This document shows positions 1 through 10,391 of a DNA stretch of 47,055 nt, in pieces. Position numbers and translations under genes: made by a program. The stretch spans positions 1 through 47,055 of the forward strand of contig QCLV01000010.1 of assembly GCA_003214295.1 (NCBI GenBank), given 5' to 3'. The stretch comes from Prochlorococcus sp. AG-418-F08 (GTDB taxonomy: Bacteria; Cyanobacteriota; Cyanobacteriia; PCC-6307; Cyanobiaceae). A model generated the notes under the pieces. The model was not told the origin of the DNA and searched no databases. It worked only from the letters and a program-made list of their open reading frames with translations. Position 1 is the first letter of the stretch. Every line of letters starts with the position of its first letter.

Positions 1-2
1 TT

Positions 3-722
3 GCACCATGCTATTCAATATCTTTGAGGGAGGATTTGTTTAAAAATGCATTAGATTTAAGTTCAGGGGGACAATTTAATCTCGCTTTACAAGAATGGAA
101 TCAATATCTCGATTCCTATCCAGATGATGCTGCTGCTTTTAGCAATAGAGGAAATGTAAGGCTTGTTATAGGAGATCTAGAGGGATCAATAGATGACCAA
201 AATAAGGCAATAAGTCTGAATCCTACTGAAATAGACCCCTACATTAACAGGGGGATAGCAGAAGAGGCATTGGGTCTATGGTCGCTAGCGAAAAAAGATT
301 ATATGTTCGTTATTTCGCAAGATAGTAAAAATTTCTCTGCATTATATAATTTGGCTAATGTAGAAGGATCTACATCACATTGGGAAAAAGCTAGAGATTT
401 ATTTTCAAAAGCTGCTTTATATAATCCAGGATTTGCGATGGCTAGATCGAGTATGGCGTTAGCAGATTTTCAGTTGGGGAACATTGATGAATCTGAAAAA
501 GAATTAAAAAAATTAATTAGACGTTATCCAACTTTTGCTGATGCTAGGGCAGCTTTAACAGCTTTGCATTGGTCCAAGGGCGAATCTGGGAAAGCAGAGA
601 GTAATTGGATAGCGGTAACTGAATTAGATCCTAGATATAGTGATGAAGAATGGTTGAAAAAAATAAGAAGATGGCCTCCGCAACCAATTAGAAATTTAAT
701 GAACTTTATCGATTTAAAATAA
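3..722 (+). CDS. TPR-repeat protein, 5' end cut by window edge
   Basis: The reading frame is open from base 3, so the true start lies upstream of the window. A TTG at 24 is only an internal possibility. The visible part (about 239 residues) is a series of degenerate 34-residue tetratricopeptide repeats, with signatures such as AAAFSNRGNVRLVIGDLEGS, PYINRGIAEEALG and SALYNLANVEG. TPR repeats form helical scaffolds for protein-protein contacts; the partner cannot be read from the sequence. An N-terminal signal peptide, common in cyanobacterial TPR proteins of this type, could sit in the missing part. It ends three bases before the likely ATG of the next gene, which suggests co-transcription. 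Confidence 0.8.
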   Translation, partial: APCYSISLREDLFKNALDLSSGGQFNLALQEWNQYLDSYPDDAAAFSNRGNVRLVIGDLEGSIDDQNKAISLNPTEIDPYINRGIAEEALGLWSLAKKDYMFVISQDSKNFSALYNLANVEGSTSHWEKARDLFSKAALYNPGFAMARSSMALADFQLGNIDESEKELKKLIRRYPTFADARAALTALHWSKGESGKAESNWIAVTELDPRYSDEEWLKKIRRWPPQPIRNLMNFIDLK

Positions 723-725
723 GTG

Positions 726-1911
726 ATGAATAGAGATCAGTTTTATAAAAAAATTGATTCGTTTAATGATGAATTAATTAACTTAAGAAGACATATCCAT
801 GCACATCCGGAATTAAGCGGACTTGAAAATCAAACGGCGATTTTGATAAGTGGGTTTTTAAAAAATATTGGTTGGAATGTTAGAGAATCTGTTGGTAGGA
901 CGGGAGTTGTAGCTGATTTTGGGCCCTTAGATAAGGGCATTATAGGTTTAAGAGTAGATATGGATGCTTTGCCAATATTTGAGGAAACTAAATTAAGTTT
1001 TTCTTCAAAAGTAGATGGTGTAATGCATGCCTGTGGTCATGATTTGCATATATCGATTGGATTGGGGGTGGCAAAAATTATTAAGGATTTAAAACTCAAT
1101 TTTGGGACTCGGATAATTTTTCAACCCGCTGAAGAAATTGCGAGCGGAGCTAGATGGATGATTAAGGATGGTGCAATTAATGGTATGAGTCATATTTTGG
1201 GAGTCCATGTCTACCCAGATTTATCTGTAGGGACTATTGGCATTAAAGAGGGGAGTTTAACTGCAGCTGCTGGAGAACTTAAGGTAGAGATTAAAGGAAA
1301 ATCAGGACATGGTGCTCGACCACATGAAGGGGTTGATGCTATTTGGGCGGCCTCTAAAGTAATATCGGGAATTCAAGAAACAATAACGAGGAAGTTAGAT
1401 CCTCTAGATCCTGTAGTAATAACTTTTGGGAAAATAAATGGTGGCAATGCATTTAATGTTCTTGCAGAAAAAGTTAATTTAATTGGTACGGTTAGATGCA
1501 CTAATCGTAAACTATTTAAAAAAATTGGTAATTGGCTCAATGAAAATATCACTTCATTAGCTAATGGTTGTGGAGCTGAAGCAAAAGTAATATTTAGAGA
1601 AATCACTCCGGCAGTTAATAATAATTCTGAAATAAATAGAGTACTTAGAGATTCGGGAATTAAGGTTTTGGGTCAAGAAAATGTGATCGAATTACAAAAA
1701 ACCATCATTAGGAGCTGAGGATTTCGCGGAATTTTTAAAAGATATTCCAGGGGCTATGTTTAGGCTCGGCGTTTCTAGTTCAAACGGATGTGCTCCGCTT
1801 CATAGTTCTAAATTTGATCCAGATGAAAGAGCTATTGCTATTGGAATTAAAGTGATAACAGAATCCATAGTAAAATTAAATAATGAAAAAATTAATACAA
1901 TTGGTAAATGA
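726..1911 (+). pseudogene. M20-family amidohydrolase, frame broken by a +1 shift
   Basis: This is a metal-dependent amidohydrolase or aminoacyl-peptidase of the M20D (IAA-amino acid hydrolase / hippurate hydrolase) type. Metal-site motifs are HAHPELSG, RVDMDALP, HACGHDLH and QPAEE, followed by the dimerisation domain (KGKSGHGARPHEGVDAI). The frame stops at 1718 after about 330 residues, but the canonical C-terminus (LGAEDFAEFL, then a PLHSSKFDPDE block) continues without a stop in the next frame from 1702 to 1911. Removing one A from the A6 run at 1696-1701 restores a protein of about 394 residues, the normal family length. The ATG at 726 is preferred over the adjacent GTG at 723. The restored end overlaps the next gene's ATG (ATGA at 1908-1911). 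Either the gene is decaying or the sequence has a homopolymer error. The natural substrate is unknown. Confidence 0.82.
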
Positions 1912-2123
1912 ATACTAATAAAAGATTTATTTTATCTTTTGTAGCTCCTTTTATGATCCTCATATCTGTTGTCGGATTGATATTTAGAAGCAATTCTAGG
2001 AAAATTTTTTATTTACCTATTGGCGTAGTGGGGGTTGTAATTATTTTGGAGAGGGGTATTAGCAGACAATTGGATAGGAAAAATATTCTAAAAAAGATAA
2101 AGTCTTATCAAAAAGCTGAATAA
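1908..2123 (+). CDS. small two-helix membrane protein, function unknown
   Basis: This 71-residue protein has two hydrophobic segments (about residues 7-26 and 34-47) separated by a short basic loop (RSNSRKI), with a lysine/arginine-rich C-terminal tail. It probably forms a membrane hairpin with a cytoplasmic tail. The ATG overlaps the restored stop of the M20 hydrolase gene in an ATGA arrangement, so the two are probably translationally coupled. This overlap also supports the view that the hydrolase frame should run to 1911. It resembles the small cyanobacterial DUF3188-type proteins, but I assign that only tentatively. Confidence 0.7.
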   Translation: MNTNKRFILSFVAPFMILISVVGLIFRSNSRKIFYLPIGVVGVVIILERGISRQLDRKNILKKIKSYQKAE

Positions 2124-2193
2124 AATCTTTTTATTTATTTATTTTTTCTCAACATGAGATGACTATTTTTTAGAAAAGAGCTATTAATAAGAT

Positions 2194-2283
2194 TAATACT
2201 AGGGGTGCTAAGAATTTTAACTTAGCTGAGATCATACCCTTTGAACCTGAATCATTAACCTTGATGCAGGGAAGTGAAGATTT
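2194..2283 (+). promoter_or_regulatory. TPP (THI-box) riboswitch
   Basis: The conserved thiamine pyrophosphate aptamer cores are present in order: GGGGTGCT (2202-2209), GCTGAGA (2225-2231), ACCCTTTGAACCTGA (2236-2250) and GATGCAGGGAAGTG (2263-2276). It lies about 45 bases upstream of thiC, the standard thiamine-biosynthesis target, so TPP should reduce thiC expression. The sequence between the aptamer and the ATG (2284-2325) has no strong terminator, so control is more likely at translation initiation or RNA stability; that last point is inference. Confidence 0.95.
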
Positions 2284-2325
2284 GATCAAACTTTAGTGAT
2301 AACACTTTTAAAAAATTTGTAAATT

Positions 2326-3696
2326 ATGAGAAGTTCGTGGATTAAGCCTCGCCTTGGGAAAGACAATGTAACTCAAATGAACTTTGCGAGAAACGGTTAT
2401 ATCACTGAAGAAATGGATTTTGTTGCTAAGAAAGAAAATCTCCCTTCTTCTTTAATAATGGAAGAGGTGGCAAGAGGAAGATTAATTATTCCAGCTAATA
2501 TTAATCATTTGAATCTTGAACCAATGTCTATAGGTATTGCTTCAAGATGCAAAGTTAATGCCAATATTGGTGCTTCACCTAATGCAAGTGATATCAATGA
2601 AGAAGTAGAGAAGCTAAAACTGGCAGTTAAATATGGGGCTGACACAGTTATGGATCTTTCTACAGGAGGAGTTAATTTAGATGAAGTTCGGCAAGCAATA
2701 ATTAATGAGTCTCCTGTTCCCATTGGAACAGTTCCTGTGTACCAAGCATTAGAGAGTGTTCATGGTTCAATAGATAGATTAACTGAAGACGATTTTCTTC
2801 ATATTATTGAAAAACATTGTCAGCAGGGCGTAGATTATCAAACTATTCATGCCGGGCTATTAATAGAACATTTGCCGAAAGTTAAAGGAAGAATTACTGG
2901 AATTGTTAGTAGGGGAGGAGGTATTTTAGCCCAATGGATGTTACATCATTTTAAACAAAACCCTCTATATACAAGGTTTGATGACATTTGTGAGATTTTT
3001 AAGAAATATGATTGTACTTTTTCTCTAGGAGACTCATTAAGGCCTGGATGTTTGCATGATGCTTCTGATGATGCCCAGCTAGCTGAATTGAAGACCTTAG
3101 GCGAGCTTACCCGAAGAGCATGGGAACATAATGTACAAGTGATGGTTGAGGGCCCTGGTCATGTACCTATGGACCAAATTGAGTTTAATGTGAGAAAGCA
3201 AATGGAAGAATGTTCAGAAGCTCCATTTTATGTGCTTGGTCCATTAGTGACAGATATATCACCTGGTTATGACCATATATCAAGTGCTATTGGGGCGGCG
3301 ATGGCAGGGTGGTATGGAACTTCTATGTTATGTTATGTAACGCCAAAAGAACATCTAGGTCTACCAAATGCAGAAGATGTGAGAGAAGGCTTAATTGCTT
3401 ATAAAATAGCTGCTCATGCTGCTGATATAGCAAGGCATAGGGCTGGAGCTCGTGATCGAGATGATGAACTTAGTCATGCAAGGTATAACTTTGATTGGAA
3501 TAAACAATTCGAACTTTCATTAGATCCTGAAAGGGCAAAGCAATACCATGATGAAACACTGCCTGAAGAAATCTTTAAAAAGGCAGAGTTTTGTTCAATG
3601 TGTGGCCCAAAACATTGCCCAATGAATTCAAAGATTTCTGATGAATCTCTTGATCAGTTAAAAGATAAGCTTGCAGAATGCAATACTTCGGCGTAG
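2326..3696 (+). CDS. thiC: phosphomethylpyrimidine synthase ThiC
   Basis: ThiC is a radical-SAM enzyme that rearranges aminoimidazole ribotide into hydroxymethylpyrimidine phosphate, the pyrimidine half of thiamine. Its 456 residues match the usual short cyanobacterial form. Recognisable blocks include [33 protein letters not shown] and [14 protein letters not shown]. The C-terminal CSMCGPKHC is the CX2CX4C motif that holds the unusual radical-SAM [4Fe-4S] cluster. It is preceded by a TPP riboswitch. It converges with tkt, whose end is only 14 bases away. Confidence 0.97.
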   Translation: MRSSWIKPRLGKDNVTQMNFARNGYITEEMDFVAKKENLPSSLIMEEVARGRLIIPANINHLNLEPMSIGIASRCKVNANIGASPNASDINEEVEKLKLAVKYGADTVMDLSTGGVNLDEVRQAIINESPVPIGTVPVYQALESVHGSIDRLTEDDFLHIIEKHCQQGVDYQTIHAGLLIEHLPKVKGRITGIVSRGGGILAQWMLHHFKQNPLYTRFDDICEIFKKYDCTFSLGDSLRPGCLHDASDDAQLAELKTLGELTRRAWEHNVQVMVEGPGHVPMDQIEFNVRKQMEECSEAPFYVLGPLVTDISPGYDHISSAIGAAMAGWYGTSMLCYVTPKEHLGLPNAEDVREGLIAYKIAAHAADIARHRAGARDRDDELSHARYNFDWNKQFELSLDPERAKQYHDETLPEEIFKKAEFCSMCGPKHCPMNSKISDESLDQLKDKLAECNTSA

Positions 3697-3710
3697 TTAT
3701 TAATTAGTAG

Positions 3711-5717
3711 TTATAGAATTTCCTTCGTCTTATTAACTACGTTTTCGACCGTAAATCCAAAATTTTTCATACATTCTCCACCTGGTGCTGATGCGCCAAA
3801 TCTGTCCATAGTAATACAAATCCCATCAAAGCCTGTATATTTATGCCATCCAAATGAATGGGCAGCTTCTACTACAACTCTCTTTTTCACACTACTAGGT
3901 AAAACACTTTCTTTATAAGATTCATCTTGCTCTTCAAAAAGTTCTACACAAGGCATAGAAACAACTCTAATTTTTTTACCAAAGCTTGAAATTTCTTTAC
4001 CTGCTTCAATGCAAAGATTCAGTTCGCTTCCAGTACCAATAAATATCAGATCTGGTGTTCCTTCACAATCGGAAACTACATATCCTCCTAGAGCAACTTT
4101 GTCTATCGAAGTATTTTCTTGATTTGGCATACCTTGTCTACTTAAACAAAGGGCAGAAGGTCTTTTTCGATTTTGAATAGCAAGTTTATAAGCTCCACTC
4201 GTCTCATTACCATCTCCAGGTCTGAAAACTAGCATGTTAGGCATTGCTCGAAGAGAAGGGATAGTTTCAATAGGTTGATGTGTTGGGCCATCTTCTCCTA
4301 CACCAATTGAATCATGAGTTAAGACATAGATTACTCCTAATTCGCTAAGTGCTGAAAGCCTCATTGAGCCTCTCATATAATCGGCGAAAACAAGGAAGGT
4401 TCCACCATAAGGGATAAGACCACTATTGTGATAGGCAATTCCATTAAGTACAGCTGCCATTGCATGCTCTCGTACACCAAAATGTAAATATCTTTTTTCA
4501 GGGCTATGAGGCTGGAATGATCCAGTTTCTCCTTTTATATCTGTGTAATTAGAGTGAGTTAAATCTGCAGATCCGCCAATTAATTCAGGTAGGTTAGGGC
4601 CTAGAGCACCCAAACATATTTGTGAATGCTTTCTGGTGGCTAATCCTTTATCATCAGGCGAATAAGAGGGTAGATCTGAGTCCCAATTCTCAGGTAATTT
4701 ACCCTCTAACATTCTTTTTAACTCGGCTCCTTCAGAAGGATATTTTTTTTGATATTCTTCAAATTTAGAATCCCATTCTTTCTCTAAATTTTCACCTTTT
4801 TTTATTGATTTTCTAAAATGGGCGTATACTTCATCGGGTATTTCAAATGGAGGATATTCCCAATTTAGAAACTCTCTAGTCAATGCAGCTTCTTCTTCTC
4901 CAACAGCTGCTCCATGAATTCCTGCAGTATCTGATTTATTGGGAGAACCGTAACCTATGGTTGTAGAAATTTTTATAATCGATGGCTTGTCTGTAATTAA
5001 TTTTGCTTTTTCGATAGCTTCAGTGATTCCTTTTACATCATGATTTCCATCTTCAACATGTTGTACATGCCATCCATAAGCTTCGTATCTTTTTAAGACA
5101 TCTTCTGTAAAAGAAACGTCAGTTCGCCCATCAATTGTAATTTGATTATCGTCATAGAGTGCAATTAATTTTCCAAGCTTAAGATGACCAGCTAATGAGC
5201 AGGCCTCTGATGCAATACCTTCTTGATTACATCCATCACCCATTATTACGTAAGTATAGTGATCAACAATATTGCAATCAGGCTTATTAAACTTTGCTGC
5301 TAAGTGAGTTTCAGCTATTGCTAAACCAACTGCATTTGAAATACCTGCTCCAAGAGGACCAGCTGTAACCTCAACTCCTTCAGTTTCGAATGTTTCTGGA
5401 TGCCCAGGAGTTTTTGATCCCCATTGTCTAAATTCTTTAATATCTTCTATAGAAACTGATTTATATCCTGTCAAATGAAGCAAGGAATATAACAGCATAC
5501 AGCCATGACCAGCGGATAATACAAAACGGTCTCTGTTGAACCATTTTGGATTATTCGGGTTGTGATTAAGTATGTTTTGCCATAATGCATAACCCATAGG
5601 AGCACATCCCATTGGCAATCCAGGATGTCCACTATTAGATTTATTTACTGCATCTACAGCAAGCATTCTTATACTATTTACACAAAGTGATTCTAATGAA
5701 ACAGATGCAGCGACCAT
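3711..5717 (-). CDS. tkt: transketolase
   Basis: Transketolase is a thiamine-diphosphate enzyme that moves two-carbon units between sugar phosphates in the Calvin cycle and the pentose phosphate pathway. At 668 residues it is full length. Visible signatures are the N-terminal SGHPGLPMG, the cofactor motif MGDGCNQEG (GDG..N type), the SADLTHSN region and the pyrimidine-domain blocks [13 protein letters not shown] and [18 protein letters not shown]. It is last in the minus-strand series acpP-fabF-tkt, 43 bases after fabF, so it is probably the distal gene of that operon. Thiamine supply from the neighbouring thiC is functionally relevant because the enzyme needs TPP. Confidence 0.96.
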   Translation of the reverse strand: MVAASVSLESLCVNSIRMLAVDAVNKSNSGHPGLPMGCAPMGYALWQNILNHNPNNPKWFNRDRFVLSAGHGCMLLYSLLHLTGYKSVSIEDIKEFRQWGSKTPGHPETFETEGVEVTAGPLGAGISNAVGLAIAETHLAAKFNKPDCNIVDHYTYVIMGDGCNQEGIASEACSLAGHLKLGKLIALYDDNQITIDGRTDVSFTEDVLKRYEAYGWHVQHVEDGNHDVKGITEAIEKAKLITDKPSIIKISTTIGYGSPNKSDTAGIHGAAVGEEEAALTREFLNWEYPPFEIPDEVYAHFRKSIKKGENLEKEWDSKFEEYQKKYPSEGAELKRMLEGKLPENWDSDLPSYSPDDKGLATRKHSQICLGALGPNLPELIGGSADLTHSNYTDIKGETGSFQPHSPEKRYLHFGVREHAMAAVLNGIAYHNSGLIPYGGTFLVFADYMRGSMRLSALSELGVIYVLTHDSIGVGEDGPTHQPIETIPSLRAMPNMLVFRPGDGNETSGAYKLAIQNRKRPSALCLSRQGMPNQENTSIDKVALGGYVVSDCEGTPDLIFIGTGSELNLCIEAGKEISSFGKKIRVVSMPCVELFEEQDESYKESVLPSSVKKRVVVEAAHSFGWHKYTGFDGICITMDRFGASAPGGECMKNFGFTVENVVNKTKEIL

Positions 5718-5760
5718 TGTTTTAAATTAAGTTAAGTTGGAAATACAGAATTGGTTGTCT

Positions 5761-7005
5761 TCAATTCATTTTGCTGAAAGCAAGGCAAACATTGTGACCA
5801 CCAAAGCCGAAAGAATTAGAAAGAGCAACTCCTATTTGAGCTTCTCTTGCATTATTTGGTACATAATCAAGATCACACTCAGGATCTGGATTAACGTAGT
5901 TAATTGTAGGAGGGATAAAATTATGTGTCAAAGAAAGTATACAAGCTACAGCCTCTATACCGCCTGAGCCTCCTAAGAGATGACCTGTCATCGACTTAGT
6001 AGAGCTTACAGGAATAAGGTAAGATCTGTCTTTAAAAATAGATTTAATTGCAGAAGTTTCATTTTTGTCGTTAGCTGATGTACTTGTTCCATGAGCATTT
6101 ATGTAATCAACTTTTTCAAGGCTAAGACAAGCGTCTTCAATTGCTAATTTGATAGCTTCAGCGCCTCCGACCCCTCCTGGAGATGGAGCAGTAATATGAT
6201 GAGCATCACATGTTGTTCCATATCCAACTATTTCTGCATAAATTTTCGCATTCCTATTTTGTGCATTTTCTAAAGTTTCTAAAACAAGAATTCCAGATCC
6301 CTCTCCAATAACAAATCCATCTCTTTCTGCATCAAAAGGTCTACTAGCAGTTTGAGGGCTGTCATTTCTTGAAGAAAGAGCTTTCGCACTTGCAAAACCA
6401 GCTACTCCGAGAGGCGTAATACTTGCTTCAGCTCCCCCACAGATCATTGCATCTGCTTTTCCAAGTTGGAGAAGTCTAAATGAATCACCAATTGCATTTG
6501 AACCGGCAGCGCAAGCTGTGGAAACAGCGGAACTTGGTCCTTTTGCACCCAAGGCGATGGCGGCCAATCCAGTTGCCATGTTTGGAATCATCATTGGGAC
6601 CGTAAATGGACTTACTCTTTTAGGTCCTTTATGACTCAATATTTGAGCTTGACTTTCCATAGTTAGTAAGCCTCCAACACCAGAACCAATAATCACTCCA
6701 ATTCTCGATGCATTATCTTCAGTAATTTCAAGTCCTGAATCGATAAAAGCTTGCTTTGCAGCAATAACTCCAAACTGGGAAAAACGATCCCATCTTTTGG
6801 ATTCTTTAGCTTCAATAAAATTTTCAGACTGAAGATTCTTTACTTCTGCCGCAAATTTGCAGGGATGTTGTTCAGGGTCAAAGAGAGTAATATCTGAGAC
6901 CCCATTAGTTCCTTTTTGAAGACCGAGTAAATATTCATCAATGTTATTACCAATTGGAGTTACTGCTCCGATACCAGTAATAACTACTCGATGGAAATTT
7001 GGCAT
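5761..7005 (-). CDS. fabF: 3-oxoacyl-[ACP] synthase II (KASII)
   Basis: FabF condenses malonyl-ACP with acyl-ACP to elongate fatty acids. The protein has 414 residues, the family's usual length. The Cys-His-His catalytic triad is intact: C165 in STACAAGSN, H305 in NAHGTSTSAND and H342 in STKSMTGHLLGG. The thiolase-fold glycine blocks GVGGLLTMES and NSFGFGGHN are also present. The gene starts six bases after acpP, its own substrate carrier, so the two are clearly co-transcribed. Confidence 0.97.
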   Translation of the reverse strand: MPNFHRVVITGIGAVTPIGNNIDEYLLGLQKGTNGVSDITLFDPEQHPCKFAAEVKNLQSENFIEAKESKRWDRFSQFGVIAAKQAFIDSGLEITEDNASRIGVIIGSGVGGLLTMESQAQILSHKGPKRVSPFTVPMMIPNMATGLAAIALGAKGPSSAVSTACAAGSNAIGDSFRLLQLGKADAMICGGAEASITPLGVAGFASAKALSSRNDSPQTASRPFDAERDGFVIGEGSGILVLETLENAQNRNAKIYAEIVGYGTTCDAHHITAPSPGGVGGAEAIKLAIEDACLSLEKVDYINAHGTSTSANDKNETSAIKSIFKDRSYLIPVSSTKSMTGHLLGGSGGIEAVACILSLTHNFIPPTINYVNPDPECDLDYVPNNAREAQIGVALSNSFGFGGHNVCLAFSKMN

Positions 7006-7011
7006 TCTATA

Positions 7012-7251
7012 CTAACCTTTTTTTTCTTCGATAAATTTTACTGCATCGCCAACAGTTGCGATTCCTTCAGCTGCTTCATCAGGAATTTCAATATCAAATG
7101 CTTCTTCTAAAGCCATCACGAGTTCAACGGTATCTAGGGAATCTGCACCTAAATCATTTTGGAAATTTGAATCAGATTTTACTTCTCCTGCTTCAACGCT
7201 TAATTGTTCTGAAACAATAGAGCAGACTTTTTCGAGGATTTCTTGTGACAT
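7012..7251 (-). CDS. acpP: acyl carrier protein
   Basis: This acidic, helical protein of 79 residues carries growing acyl chains on a phosphopantetheine arm. The attachment serine is S38 within the canonical [16 protein letters not shown] motif. It leads the acpP-fabF-tkt series on the minus strand and is divergent from psaC across 134 bases. Confidence 0.98.
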   Translation of the reverse strand: MSQEILEKVCSIVSEQLSVEAGEVKSDSNFQNDLGADSLDTVELVMALEEAFDIEIPDEAAEGIATVGDAVKFIEEKKG

Positions 7252-7350
7252 AATTTATGGAAATTACTAATTATCTATATGATTTTATGCCCTAGAGTTA
7301 ACAAGAGTGAAGCATATCTTAATTTTTTTAATTTCTTTGTAAGACAATAG

Positions 7351-7356
7351 TATTAT
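7351..7356 (+). promoter_or_regulatory. possible -10 element for psaC
   Basis: TATTAT followed by AAAA lies 29 bases before the psaC ATG, in the 134-base region (7252-7385) shared by divergent acpP and psaC. It would give a leader of about 20-25 bases. No good -35 hexamer is visible at standard spacing, so the call is weak. The rest of the intergenic region holds nothing else I can name. Confidence 0.3.
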
Positions 7357-7358
7357 AA

Positions 7359-7631
<273 letters not shown>

Positions 7632-7683
7632 TTTTTATAGTGCAGTTTTAAGAGAGTCCATAATTTAATAAATACGCATTTTA

Positions 7684-7700
7684 TTTCAATATAATTGAAA
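7684..7700 (+). promoter_or_regulatory. palindrome overlapping a TATAAT box before glmS
   Basis: TTTCAAT-ATA-ATTGAAA is a perfect 7-bp inverted repeat with a 3-base centre. It contains TATAAT (7690-7695), a consensus -10 box 16 bases before the glmS ATG. It could be a promoter with an overlapping operator. Such AT-rich repeats also occur by chance, and no -35 is seen at 17-base spacing. Confidence 0.35.
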
Positions 7701-7711
7701 AAAAATTTCGT

Positions 7712-9607
7712 ATGTGTGGAATAGTTGCTGTAACTGGATATAAAAAAGCATTGCCATTGTTAATTAATGGTTTAGAAAAACTTGAATATAGAGGTTATGA
7801 TTCTGCTGGTATTGCAATAATTAATTCCGAAACAAATCATATAACTTGTAATAAAGCACAAGGAAAACTTAAAAATTTAATAAGTAATCTTAATGATCTG
7901 AATATTCCTGGAACTGTTGGTATAGGTCATACTCGATGGGCAACTCATGGAAAGCCTGAGGTTAAAAACGCACATCCTCATACCGATAGTTCAGGAACCA
8001 TAGCAGTTGTTCAAAATGGCATAATTGAAAATTTCCAAGATTTAAAAAATAAACTAGAGAACGAGGGCATTATCTTTAATTCTGATACAGATACCGAAGT
8101 AATTCCTCATCTAATTCAAAGAGAGTTAAATACATTAAGCAAACTTAATCTTGAGAATAATGGTTCAACACTATTAGTAGCTGTGAGAAATGTAATATCT
8201 GATTTAGAAGGATCTTATGCTTTGGCAGTTTTATGGGCTGGCGCTCCAACATCTTTGGTGGTTGCAAGAAGACAAGCGCCTTTGATTATTGGTTTGGGTG
8301 AAGGAGAATTTATTTGTGCTAGTGATACCCCTGCCATTGCAAACTTTACGAATATTATTCTGCCTTTGGAGGATGAAGAATTAGCTTTATTAACTCCGCT
8401 TGGAATTGAAATATATGATTCAAACAACGAGAGACAATATCGAAATCCAGTTTCTTTAAAAGTCTCAGAGCAAATAATGGATAAGATGAATTTCAAACAC
8501 TATATGTTAAAAGAGATATATGATCAACCTGGCACTGCAAAAAACTGGTTGGAAAATTATTTAATTAAAAACTTAGATAATGGTCAATATCAAATCAACT
8601 ATCCCTTTGATACAGAGTTTTTTGAAACAATAGAAAGAATTGAAATTATTGCTTGTGGTACAAGTAAACATGCTGCAATGGTGGGTAGCTTTTTATTAGA
8701 ACAATTTTCAGGCATCCCTACAAATGTCTTTTATGCAAGTGAATTTCGATATTCTCCACCACCACTATTGCCAAATACATTAACTATTGGAGTCACTCAA
8801 TCTGGAGAAACTGCAGATACGATTGCTGCTATTGATATGGAAATTAAAAGACGTACTTTAATTGAAGATAAAAAATTTAAACCAAATCTTATTGCAATAA
8901 CCAATAGAAAAGAAAGTTCTATAGGGAGGCAGGTCTCAAATATAATTGATATATGTGCAGGAATAGAAGTTGGAGTTGCAGCAACAAAAACTTTTTTTGC
9001 TCAATTACTTTCTTTTTATGGATTAGCCATAAAATTTGCTCAAATTAAAGGAAATCAAAGTCCTGATGAAATAGGGAAATTAATAAATGAACTTATTAAA
9101 CTTCCGCCATTACTGGAAGATCTTTTAGAAAAACATAACAAATCTTCAGAAAAGTTAGCACATGACTTTTTCAATATAAAAGATGTCATTTTTTTAGGAA
9201 GAGGAATAAACTATCCAATTGCTCTCGAAGGGGCATTAAAACTAAAAGAAATTAGTTACATTCATGCAGCTGGATATCCTGCTGGCGAGATGAAACATGG
9301 TCCAATAGCTTTATTAGATAAAAAAGTACCTGTAATTTCAATTGCTTCCCCAGGTGAGGTTTTTGATAAAGTTATCAGTAATGCTCAAGAAGCAAAAGCT
9401 AGAGATGCCTATTTGATAGGGATTGCTCCTGAATGTAATGGAACTGAAATCTTTGATTATTTAATGAAAGTTCCTTCCTCTAATGAATGGACTTCACCTC
9501 TACTTAACATAGTGCCTTTACAATTATTGAGTTACCACATAGCAGCTCATCGTGGCCTTGACGTCGATCAACCAAGAAATTTAGCTAAAAGCGTAACTGT
9601 GGAATGA
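7712..9607 (+). CDS. glmS: glutamine--fructose-6-phosphate aminotransferase
   Basis: GlmS makes glucosamine-6-phosphate from fructose-6-phosphate and glutamine, the entry point to peptidoglycan and LPS amino sugars. At 631 residues it has the normal layout. The N-terminal class II glutamine amidotransferase domain begins MCGIVAVTG with the catalytic cysteine at position 2, and includes GHTRWATHG and the QNG loop. Two SIS sugar-isomerase domains follow (ACGTSKHAAM, VTQSGETADT, LGRGINYPIALEGALKLKEI), and the C-terminus is LAKSVTVE. The ATG is fixed by the required Met-Cys start. No glmS ribozyme is visible upstream. Confidence 0.98.
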   Translation: MCGIVAVTGYKKALPLLINGLEKLEYRGYDSAGIAIINSETNHITCNKAQGKLKNLISNLNDLNIPGTVGIGHTRWATHGKPEVKNAHPHTDSSGTIAVVQNGIIENFQDLKNKLENEGIIFNSDTDTEVIPHLIQRELNTLSKLNLENNGSTLLVAVRNVISDLEGSYALAVLWAGAPTSLVVARRQAPLIIGLGEGEFICASDTPAIANFTNIILPLEDEELALLTPLGIEIYDSNNERQYRNPVSLKVSEQIMDKMNFKHYMLKEIYDQPGTAKNWLENYLIKNLDNGQYQINYPFDTEFFETIERIEIIACGTSKHAAMVGSFLLEQFSGIPTNVFYASEFRYSPPPLLPNTLTIGVTQSGETADTIAAIDMEIKRRTLIEDKKFKPNLIAITNRKESSIGRQVSNIIDICAGIEVGVAATKTFFAQLLSFYGLAIKFAQIKGNQSPDEIGKLINELIKLPPLLEDLLEKHNKSSEKLAHDFFNIKDVIFLGRGINYPIALEGALKLKEISYIHAAGYPAGEMKHGPIALLDKKVPVISIASPGEVFDKVISNAQEAKARDAYLIGIAPECNGTEIFDYLMKVPSSNEWTSPLLNIVPLQLLSYHIAAHRGLDVDQPRNLAKSVTVE

Positions 9608-9638
9608 TTAGTTATTTACAAATTATTATTTTATAAAT

Positions 9639-10178
9639 TTACAGTTCTAAAAGTCCATTTGGAGGCTTGATGATTAAAAAATTATTATTTACATCCACTA
9701 GTGGTACTATCTCTTTAACAAATGGTATAAGAATTTTTTTTTGATTTTTAAATAGTTCAATAACAAGTAAATTATTATGCTCATTTTCTAAATTAATAAC
9801 TTTTCCAATGATTTTTAATTCATCGTTTTCTAAAGTCTTGACCTCGAGATTTATAAGTTCCAATAAGTGGAATTCTTCCTCTTTTAATTTGGGTAGTTTA
9901 TCCGTTTTTACAAGAATTTTACATTTTTTAAGTTTCTCTGCATGATTTCTTGAATCGATTCCTTGGAGCTTAACTATAAAGGTTTCTTTACCAGGCTGTT
10001 TGAAACCTGATAAAAGTTCTATTTTTGAAGGAGGTTCATTTTCTTTTTGTAACCATCTTATTCCCGGTATTATAAATCTCTCTTCAAAATCACTAAGAGA
10101 TTTAACTTTTACTTGTCCATTAATTCCATGACATGATGTTATTAATCCAACAACCAACCATTCACTTTCATTTATCAT
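9639..10178 (-). CDS. rimM: 16S rRNA processing / ribosome maturation factor RimM
   Basis: RimM binds ribosomal protein S19 and helps mature the head of the 30S subunit. The protein has 179 residues with a typical start ([29 protein letters not shown]). The N-terminal beta-barrel domain leads to a C-terminal PRC-barrel domain ([13 protein letters not shown], then [20 protein letters not shown]). It converges on glmS with a 31-base gap. Its start lies only 24 bases from the start of the divergent ndhS. Confidence 0.93.
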   Translation of the reverse strand: MINESEWLVVGLITSCHGINGQVKVKSLSDFEERFIIPGIRWLQKENEPPSKIELLSGFKQPGKETFIVKLQGIDSRNHAEKLKKCKILVKTDKLPKLKEEEFHLLELINLEVKTLENDELKIIGKVINLENEHNNLLVIELFKNQKKILIPFVKEIVPLVDVNNNFLIIKPPNGLLEL

Positions 10179-10202
10179 ATATTGTATTAAATAAAGTTTT
10201 TT

Positions 10203-10388
10203 ATGGAATTACCAAGTAAACCCATACTCCCTGGCTCTTTTGTTGTCGTAAATGATAATAACTCTATATACAGAGGTTATAAAGGTTTTGTGCAAAGAGT
10301 TACAAAAAAAAAAGCAGCAGTTCTTTTTGAAGGAGGAAATTGGGATAAACTCATTACTTTTCAGACTACCAATTTAGAAATAGTATAA
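10203..10388 (+). CDS. ndhS: probable NDH-1 subunit S (SH3-like, DUF3252)
   Basis: The 61-residue protein matches the cyanobacterial NdhS pattern: [26 protein letters not shown] followed by [18 protein letters not shown]. NdhS is a small SH3-like subunit of the photosynthetic NDH-1 complex, known to form the ferredoxin-docking site on the cytoplasmic arm and so to support cyclic electron flow. The match is from memory of the family pattern, so the name is likely but not proven. The gene is squeezed between divergent rimM (24 bases) and convergent rnc (3 bases). Confidence 0.75.
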   Translation: MELPSKPILPGSFVVVNDNNSIYRGYKGFVQRVTKKKAAVLFEGGNWDKLITFQTTNLEIV

Positions 10389-10391
10389 AAA

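Noticed and set aside
5737..5967. Plus-strand frame of 76 codons near the end of fabF
   Set aside because: It is a shadow of fabF on the opposite strand, with no recognisable protein pattern.
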